From: an uncultured Clostridia bacterium
GTDB lineage: Bacteria > Bacillota > Clostridia > Oscillospirales > CAG-272
Assembly: GCA_947652805.1 (NCBI GenBank)
Contig: CANTEM010000034.1
Coordinates: 1 to 9,354 of the forward strand
Direction: 5' to 3'
Length of the DNA: 9,354 bases
Below the pieces are notes generated by a model. That model searched no databases, was not told the origin of the DNA, and worked only from the letters and a program-made list of their open reading frames with translations. Below, piece by piece: positions 3,599 through 9,354 of the stretch (position 1 is the stretch's first letter; each line of letters starts with the position of its first letter). A program made the translations under genes and the position numbers.

Positions 3599-6232
3599 AT
3601 GAAAAAAGAACTGCCAAAAACCTATGCCCCGGCGGAATTTGAAGAACGTATATATTCCGCATGGTGCGATGCGGGATATTTTGCTCCCCACAAGGACAGA
3701 ACCAAACCCCATTATTCCATTGTGATTCCCCCGCCGAATATTACCGGTCAGCTGCACATGGGACATGCGCTGAACAACACTCTACAGGATATTCTGATCC
3801 GGCATAAACGTATGAGCGGATATAATACCTTGTGGATTCCCGGGACGGATCATGCTTCTATTGCAACGGAGGCAAAGATTGTAGAGCAGATGCGCGGGGA
3901 AGGCGTTACCAAAGACGATATCGGACGGGACGGCTTTTTGGAGCGGGCCTGGGATTGGCGTGAAAAATACGGCGGCAGGATTATCGAACAGCTGAAAAAG
4001 CTGGGCTCCTCCTGTGACTGGTCCAGAGAGCGCTTTACTTTGGATGAAGGCTGTTCCAAAGCTGTGCAGGAAGTATTTATCAAATTATACAACGAGGGAC
4101 TCATTTATCGGGGTGAGCGGATCATCAACTGGTGCCCCAAGTGCCTCACATCTATTTCCGATGCGGAAGTTGAGCACGAGGAACAGGCTGGTCATTTTTG
4201 GCATATCCGGTATCCCTTTGAAGACGGCAGTGGATTTGTAGAAATTGCTACGACCCGTCCGGAAACCCTTCTGGCAGATACTGCCGTTGCCGTACATCCC
4301 TCCGATGAGCGGTACAAGGATCTGGTTGGCAAAATGCTGGTTCTTCCTTTGGTTGGACGTAAAATCCCGCTGATTGCCGACGAATATGTAGAACGGGATT
4401 TCGGAACTGGGTGCGTGAAAATCACGCCTGCCCATGACCCAAATGACTTTGAGGTAGGTCGTCGGCATAATTTGGACATGCCGGTGATGATGACAGCGGA
4501 TGCAAAGATTACCGAGGATTATCCTGCATATGCCGGAATGGACCGTTATGATGCACGCCGTGCAATCGTGAAGGACTTGGAGGAGGGTGGATACTTACTG
4601 CGGGTTGAGGATCACAGCCATAATGTCGGTACCTGCTATCGCTGCGGTACCACAGTAGAACCCCGTGTCAGCCTTCAGTGGTTTGTAAAAATGGAACCCC
4701 TTGCCGGTCCTGCTATTGAAGCGGTACGCAGCGGAAAAATCAAGTTTGTTCCCCAGCGGTTCCAGAAAAACTATTTCCACTGGATGGAAAACATCCGCGA
4801 CTGGTGCATCTCCCGTCAGCTGTGGTGGGGACACCGAATTCCTGCTTATTATTGCGATAACGAGAACTGCGGGCATCTGGAGGTTTCTCCGAAAGAGTTG
4901 CAGATTTGCCCGAAATGCGGCGGTCATATGACCCAGGATCCGGATACCCTGGATACATGGTTCTCCTCTGCACTGTGGCCTTTCTCTACGTTGGGATGGC
5001 CCGATAAAACGGAAGATCTTGCATATTTCTATCCTACCAGCACCCTTGTTACAGCATATGATATCATCACCTTCTGGGTATCCAGAATGATCTTCTCCGG
5101 TCTTGCATATATGGATGAAATTCCCTTTGATACCGTATTGATTCACGGACTCGTCCGGGACGCCCAGGGCAGAAAGATGTCCAAATCTCTGGGGAACGGA
5201 ATTGATCCGCTGGAACTGATTTCTGAATACGGTGCGGACGCGCTGCGCTTTGCACTGGCAACAGGAAACAGCCCCGGAAACGATATGCGTTTCTCTACGG
5301 AAAAGATCGAGGCTGCGCGTAACTTTGCAAACAAGCTCTGGAATGCAGCGCGGTTTGTTATGATGAATCTGGATATCGACACCATTGCACTGCCCGATGA
5401 AAAGGAACTCGCACCGGAAGATAAATGGATTTTGACACGGTTCAATGCGGCGGCAAGAAATGTCAATCTGAACCTGGAGCGGTACGAAATCGGCATTGCG
5501 CTTTCAACTTTGTATGACTTCATCTGGGACGAGTATTGCGACTGGTATATCGAACTCTCCAAGCCGTCTGTGTCCGGCGAGGACAGCGCCCGGGCAAAGA
5601 CGGCGCAAAACGTGCTGGCATGGGTTCTTTCGGGTATTCTGCGCTTGCTCCATCCCTTCATGCCTTTTATCACGGAAGAAATATACAGCGGCTTGCCGGG
5701 CGTTACGGAAAGTATCATGATTCAAGCGTATCCCACCGGGGAAGAAGTGCCGGACTTCACTGAGGATGCGGCTGCCATGAATAAGGTGATCGAGGCAATC
5801 AAAGCAATTCGCGCACGCCGTGCGGAAATGCAGGTGCCTCCTTCCCGGAAAGCGGCAGTATATATTGTAACTGCTGAGAAAACAGCATTCGGACCGGGAA
5901 GCCACCCGTTCTTTGCCCGGCTTGCGTCTGCTGCCAGTGTAACGGTAACGGATACTTATGCCGATGACAGCGCAGTACGCATTGTTACAGACAGCGCTAC
6001 CATTTATATTCCTCTGGCGGATATGGTGGACTTTGCAGCTGAGAGAAAGCGTCTGGAAGGGGAAAAGACAAAAATTGCAGGCGAGATCAAACGCTGCGAA
6101 GGCAAGCTTTCCAATGCAGGCTTTACTGCAAAAGCACCGGCAGCAGTCGTTGCGGCAGAGCAGGAAAAGCTGGATAAATATAAGGCGCAGCTTCACGGTA
6201 TTGAAGAAGCCCTTGCGGCACTGCCCCAGTAA
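3599..6232 (+). CDS. valS: Valine--tRNA ligase (valyl-tRNA synthetase)
   Basis: The cytoplasmic class I synthetase joins valine to tRNA-Val and edits mischarged threonine. Its 877 residues are full length. Visible landmarks are the ATP-binding HIGH motif as HMGH (53-56) in PPPNITGQLHMGH, the editing-domain motif TTRPETLLADTAVAVHP (218-234) with GTGCVKITPAHDPNDFEVG (269-287), the KMSKS loop (526-530) in GRKMSKSLGN, and a C-terminal coiled-coil arm (about 808-877) typical of ValRS. Cysteine pairs at 179/182, 346/349, 419/424 and 437/440 suggest bound zinc. The ATG follows aggaagg (3581-3587) by 11 bases. A GTG at 3591 is not a usable start because TGA follows two codons later. Expression is controlled by the T-box leader immediately upstream. 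The gene stands alone, without the folC neighbour seen in many Firmicutes, and ends at a bidirectional terminator. No catalytic motif is missing. Confidence 0.98.
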   Translation: MKKELPKTYAPAEFEERIYSAWCDAGYFAPHKDRTKPHYSIVIPPPNITGQLHMGHALNNTLQDILIRHKRMSGYNTLWIPGTDHASIATEAKIVEQMRGEGVTKDDIGRDGFLERAWDWREKYGGRIIEQLKKLGSSCDWSRERFTLDEGCSKAVQEVFIKLYNEGLIYRGERIINWCPKCLTSISDAEVEHEEQAGHFWHIRYPFEDGSGFVEIATTRPETLLADTAVAVHPSDERYKDLVGKMLVLPLVGRKIPLIADEYVERDFGTGCVKITPAHDPNDFEVGRRHNLDMPVMMTADAKITEDYPAYAGMDRYDARRAIVKDLEEGGYLLRVEDHSHNVGTCYRCGTTVEPRVSLQWFVKMEPLAGPAIEAVRSGKIKFVPQRFQKNYFHWMENIRDWCISRQLWWGHRIPAYYCDNENCGHLEVSPKELQICPKCGGHMTQDPDTLDTWFSSALWPFSTLGWPDKTEDLAYFYPTSTLVTAYDIITFWVSRMIFSGLAYMDEIPFDTVLIHGLVRDAQGRKMSKSLGNGIDPLELISEYGADALRFALATGNSPGNDMRFSTEKIEAARNFANKLWNAARFVMMNLDIDTIALPDEKELAPEDKWILTRFNAAARNVNLNLERYEIGIALSTLYDFIWDEYCDWYIELSKPSVSGEDSARAKTAQNVLAWVLSGILRLLHPFMPFITEEIYSGLPGVTESIMIQAYPTGEEVPDFTEDAAAMNKVIEAIKAIRARRAEMQVPPSRKAAVYIVTAEKTAFGPGSHPFFARLASAASVTVTDTYADDSAVRIVTDSATIYIPLADMVDFAAERKRLEGEKTKIAGEIKRCEGKLSNAGFTAKAPAAVVAAEQEKLDKYKAQLHGIEEALAALPQ

Positions 6233-6242
6233 AAGATCAGGA

Positions 6243-6272
6243 AAAACCGCCCCCGAATCCGGGGGCGGTTTT
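6243..6272. terminator. Bidirectional intrinsic terminator between valS and comF
   Basis: aaaaccgcccccg (6243-6255) and cgggggcggtttt (6260-6272) form a perfect 13-bp stem with a 4-base aatc loop. T-tracts are present on both strands. It lies 10 bases after the valS stop and 5 bases past the end of comF on the other strand, so it can end both convergent transcripts. Confidence 0.92.
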
Positions 6273-6277
6273 CAGCA

Positions 6278-7102
6278 TTATTTCATATGATACATAAACC
6301 GTGACTGTGTGGTACGCCGGGCAGCCGCCACAACACGTTTTGTTCTTGCAATGGAAATGGGAAATACCTTCTCGGCGCCCGCCTCACGAAGCAGACGGGT
6401 ACATGCGTTTACCGTTGCGCCTGTTGTGATCACGTCATCCAACAGCAAAACTTTTTTACCCGCCGGGTTATAGCCGTGCAGAGAATAGGAACATTCCGCG
6501 TTGGCGCGCCGTGCCATAGAGGATAATGTTTTCTGCATGGTATGTCCGATTCTTTTAAAGCAGGACATCCATGGAATGCCGGTGTATTTTGAAATTTTCT
6601 TTGCCAGCTGCTTACTTTGATCAAAACCATATTTGCGTATGCGTTGTTTTGTACCGGGCGGATATGTGATGATCCACTCCCTGGGATTTTCTCCGGAGCG
6701 GTATAGAAAGCGGAGCGTGGTCAGCGAAAGCTCCCTGGCACAGAAATTTGCGGCGCTGCGATCCTCGCTACGTTTGGTTTTGTAAACGATGATTCTGGTG
6801 AGCCTATCTGCTGTTTCCTTGCTGCCGGGCTTGCCCAAAAAGATCAGGGACAGCATTGGACGGCTTTGAATTGGATCCGTTAAAAACATGAAGCGGGGGC
6901 GGCAGCTGCATGCCGCCGCTGTTTTGAGACATTTTGGGCAGCGAACAGCACGGGCTTCCTCCCAAATTGCCAAACAGTCCGGACAGATCTCTCCTTCTCG
7001 TTCCAAAAGCTCCCCACAGACAATACATTTTGGAACGCTAACCAGCCGCAGCAGGAAAGAGGCGATCCGGCTAAGTATAAGAGAAATGTGATATGCTTGC
7101 AT
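6278..7102 (-). CDS. comF: ComF family protein (zinc finger plus phosphoribosyltransferase domain)
   Basis: ComF/ComFC proteins carry a cytoplasmic phosphoribosyltransferase-type fold and are linked to DNA uptake in competent bacteria. Here the 274-residue protein has an N-terminal hydrophobic/basic lead (about 6-24), then cysteine pairs at 26/29, 40/43, 55/58 and 65/67 forming the zinc-finger region. The C-terminal part has the family stretch RIRKYGFDQSKQLA (154-167), the TMQKTLSSMARRAN segment (188-201) and the PRPP-binding loop VLLLDDVITTGAT (218-230). These match the conserved ComF order. The ATG at 7102 is 6 bases after the recD2 stop codon, and the gaagga at the end of recD2 serves as its ribosome site, so the genes are probably translationally coupled. 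ComF homologues occur in many Clostridia not known to be naturally competent, so the actual role here may be general DNA handling. The bidirectional terminator follows. Confidence 0.9.
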   Translation of the reverse strand: MQAYHISLILSRIASFLLRLVSVPKCIVCGELLEREGEICPDCLAIWEEARAVRCPKCLKTAAACSCRPRFMFLTDPIQSRPMLSLIFLGKPGSKETADRLTRIIVYKTKRSEDRSAANFCARELSLTTLRFLYRSGENPREWIITYPPGTKQRIRKYGFDQSKQLAKKISKYTGIPWMSCFKRIGHTMQKTLSSMARRANAECSYSLHGYNPAGKKVLLLDDVITTGATVNACTRLLREAGAEKVFPISIARTKRVVAAARRTTQSRFMYHMK

Positions 7103-7108
7103 AGGCGC

Positions 7109-9319
7109 TCATTCCTTCAAAAAGTGTTTCAGCCCAGTATATCTGGCTGCATGCCGGTCATTTTCTACCATAGTAGTCAGAACGCTTTTGCGGCCTACTA
7201 AAATAACCATTTTGGATGCTCTTGTAACGGCGGTGTACAGGAGATTTCTGGTCAGAAGCATAGGCGCGCAGTTATAAAGGGGCAGAATGACGACAGGATA
7301 TTCGCTGCCTTGGCTTTTGTGTACGGTAATGGCATAGGCATGCTCCAGCTCTTCCAGTTGGGAGAATGCATAATCGGTCATACGGCCGTCGAAATCGATC
7401 AGCATCGTTTCGCCGGATGCGTCTATGGAATCAATTTCTCCAATATCGCCGTTGAAAATGCCAAGCCCTTCCAGCCCGTCCTTGATCCATTCAACTGAAT
7501 AGTTGTTTTTGATCTGCATAACCCGGTCGCCGTCCCGGAACACCACGCCGTGGGCGCCTCGCTGGACTTTTTCCGGCGCAGGGGGATTCAGTATGCTTTG
7601 CATCAGCAGGTTCAGTTCTTCCGTGCCTGCCGCACCTTTTCTGGAAGGGGTAATTACCTGAATTCCGGCGGCAAATGCTGCGCCGTAGGCTTTCGGCAGC
7701 CGGTTCTTTACCAGATCGGCAACAGTATTGGCAATGGAAGCATCTGTGTCTCTTGGAAGGAAAAAGAAGTCCGGCGCGTGATTGCTGATATCCGGCATGC
7801 GCCCTTCGTTGATGGCATGGGCGTTCAGGATGATTTTACTTTCGCTATCCTGCCGGAAAATTTCCGTCAAACGTACGGTAGAAAAGCATTCGCAGTCAAT
7901 TAAATCTGCCAGAACATTTCCCGCTCCCACAGAGGGAAGCTGATCAACGTCTCCGATAAAAATGACCCGCGCGCCGGGTTTGACAGCCCGCAACAGTGCT
8001 TCCAGCAAAAGAATATCAATCATGGAGGATTCGTCAATGATGACTACGTCTTCCTCCAGATAATTGGAGGCATTCCGCGCAAATAGGGGATCGGTATTGT
8101 CGTTGTGCTCCATTTCCAACAGGCGGTGGATGGTTTTTGCCTCACAGCCGGTGGCTTCGCTCATACGTTTTGCAGCCCGGCCTGTAGGCGCTGCAAGGGC
8201 GATCTCCATGTCCAATGCGGAAAAAATGGAGATAAGTCCCTTGATAATGGTTGTTTTACCTGTACCCGGTCCGCCTGTTAAAATCAGAACACCCCGATTG
8301 AGGGCGGCTGTAAGCGCCCGGCGCTGTTCCCCTGCATACCGGATACCGGACATATGCTCTGTCCGGTCGATAAAAGCGCTGATATCTCCTGCGTCGATTT
8401 TGGGGCATTGTATGTGCAGCTGGATCAGCTTGGAAGCGCAGTATACTTCTGCGCTATGGTAGCGGGGAAGATAAATATAGGAAATATCCTCCCGTGTTTC
8501 GCAAATGAGCTTGCCAAGCCGCAGCAGCTTGTCCAGTCTTATGGAAACCAAATCGTCTGCCACGGATAAAAGCTGTGCTGTTTCCCGGATCAGCGCGCTG
8601 CGGTCAAGACAGGTGTGTCCGCTGCCAAACGCTGCTGAGGTTAAAACGTGGGAAAGTCCGCCGCCGATGCGCTCGTCGCTGTCCGCTGCAATACCGCAGG
8701 TTCGTGCGATCGCGTCTGCCCGCTGAAACCCGATCCCGCTGAAGGAATCGCACAGCCGATATGGGTTGGAACGGATCATTTCAATCGCCCGTCCGCCCCA
8801 TTTTTTATATATTTTCATAGATGTGGAAGCGCCGAAAAAATCTGCGCAAAACATCATTACATTGCGTGCGCCGGATTTCTCAATAAAGCTTTCCGACATC
8901 TTATCGGCTTTCTGCCGGCTGATGCCGGGAATTTCTGCCAGCCATTCCGGATGAAACTCCAGCACATCAAAGGTATCTTCTTCAAATTTTTCTACAATAC
9001 GTGCGGCTGTCTTCGGTCCAATACCTCCTATGGCGCCAGAGGACAGATACCGCAGGATTTCCGCTTTAGAGGTAGGAAACTGTTTTTCATAGGTTTCCAC
9101 ACGGAATTGTCTGCCATAGGTGGGATGGGTTGTCCATTTTCCGGTAGCGCAGATTATATCTCCTTCTCCTATATAGGGAAGGGTGCCTACAACAACAATG
9201 GGAAGTCCGTCTTCCCCTTCCACTTCGCACACGGTGTAGCCGCTGTCCTGCGAACTGTATATAACGGAGCCTACGGTGCCCTGGATTGTCTCCGATCCGG
9301 TATTATGAATTTGCTGCAT
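7109..9319 (-). CDS. recD2: RecD2-type ATP-dependent 5'-3' DNA helicase
   Basis: RecD2 is a superfamily 1B helicase found in bacteria without a RecBCD partner for it. It unwinds DNA 5' to 3' and helps genome maintenance and replication-fork stability. The 736 residues contain an N-terminal OB-like region (about 10-80), helix-hairpin-helix motifs (GGIGPKTAARIVEKF at 98-112, IPGISRQKADKM at 130-141, FSGIGFQRADAIAR at 193-206), Walker A GGPGTGKTT (349-357), motif Ia APTGRAAKRM (377-386), Walker B VVIIDESSM (425-433), motif III GDVDQLPSVGAG (456-467), motif IV TEIFRQ (485-490), motif V VHKSQGSEYPVVI (666-678) and motif VI LLYTAVTRAS (693-702). All helicase motifs look intact. The start ATG has aaaggaaaggag upstream, with a rather long spacer of 12 bases. 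It is the first gene of a recD2-comF operon in this window. Its promoter, if separate, lies beyond the right edge. Confidence 0.96.
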   Translation of the reverse strand: MQQIHNTGSETIQGTVGSVIYSSQDSGYTVCEVEGEDGLPIVVVGTLPYIGEGDIICATGKWTTHPTYGRQFRVETYEKQFPTSKAEILRYLSSGAIGGIGPKTAARIVEKFEEDTFDVLEFHPEWLAEIPGISRQKADKMSESFIEKSGARNVMMFCADFFGASTSMKIYKKWGGRAIEMIRSNPYRLCDSFSGIGFQRADAIARTCGIAADSDERIGGGLSHVLTSAAFGSGHTCLDRSALIRETAQLLSVADDLVSIRLDKLLRLGKLICETREDISYIYLPRYHSAEVYCASKLIQLHIQCPKIDAGDISAFIDRTEHMSGIRYAGEQRRALTAALNRGVLILTGGPGTGKTTIIKGLISIFSALDMEIALAAPTGRAAKRMSEATGCEAKTIHRLLEMEHNDNTDPLFARNASNYLEEDVVIIDESSMIDILLLEALLRAVKPGARVIFIGDVDQLPSVGAGNVLADLIDCECFSTVRLTEIFRQDSESKIILNAHAINEGRMPDISNHAPDFFFLPRDTDASIANTVADLVKNRLPKAYGAAFAAGIQVITPSRKGAAGTEELNLLMQSILNPPAPEKVQRGAHGVVFRDGDRVMQIKNNYSVEWIKDGLEGLGIFNGDIGEIDSIDASGETMLIDFDGRMTDYAFSQLEELEHAYAITVHKSQGSEYPVVILPLYNCAPMLLTRNLLYTAVTRASKMVILVGRKSVLTTMVENDRHAARYTGLKHFLKE

Positions 9320-9354
9320 AAAATCCGCGGGCTCCTTTCCTTTTACTGTTTTGT

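Noticed and set aside
5143..6196. Long minus-strand frames opposite valS (about 190 and 230 codons).
   Set aside because: They lie antisense to intact, conserved valS coding sequence, lack ribosome sites, and the translations match no family I know.
1..9354. Mobile elements, CRISPR arrays, defence genes, tRNA or rRNA genes.
   Set aside because: No transposase or integrase motifs, no regularly spaced repeats, no long terminal inverted repeats and no tRNA-like cloverleaf noticed; the genes are core sporulation, translation and DNA-maintenance genes.

Overview
The window looks like the chromosome of an anaerobic, spore-forming Firmicute of the class Clostridia, probably a gut or rumen Oscillospiraceae/Ruminococcaceae-type organism. 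The evidence is a spoVAC-spoVAD-spoVAE set (dipicolinate channel of endospores), a dockerin-like C-terminus on a repeat-domain protein, strong Shine-Dalgarno sequences, and a T-box leader in front of valS. The species cannot be named from the sequence alone.

Layout. Bases 1-79 hold no convincing gene. At 80-601 (+) lies the C-terminal part of what should be a secreted protein: an InlB-like repeat followed by a degenerate dockerin. A perfect, probably bidirectional terminator (621-650) separates it from the convergent operon spoVAC-spoVAD-spoVAE, which runs leftward from 2595 to 673. A divergent intergenic region (2596-2842) carries a weak candidate forespore promoter for spoVA and a near-consensus sigma-A promoter pointing right. 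The rightward promoter feeds a structured leader with a 33-codon upstream ORF and then a small coiled-coil/zinc-ribbon protein (2843-3253). A second near-consensus sigma-A promoter (3273-3301), embedded in a 3'-UTR hairpin, starts a valine T-box leader (3308-3557) and valyl-tRNA synthetase (3599-6232). A second bidirectional terminator (6243-6272) separates valS from the convergent operon recD2-comF, which runs leftward from 9319 to 6278.

How the parts work together. SpoVAC/D/E move Ca-dipicolinate into the forespore and release it at germination. ValS is controlled by uncharged tRNA-Val through transcription antitermination. RecD2 (5'-3' helicase) and ComF (phosphoribosyltransferase-like competence protein) are co-transcribed DNA-processing genes. 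The zinc-ribbon protein has no known role that I can assign.

Most of the window is ordinary housekeeping and sporulation sequence, and I see no mobile element, CRISPR array, tRNA, rRNA or defence system. The parts most worth a second look are the leader of the zinc-ribbon gene (uORF, sequesterable Shine-Dalgarno, two hairpins), the hairpin that contains the valS promoter, and the unusual dockerin with an internal 12-bp duplication and lost calcium ligands.
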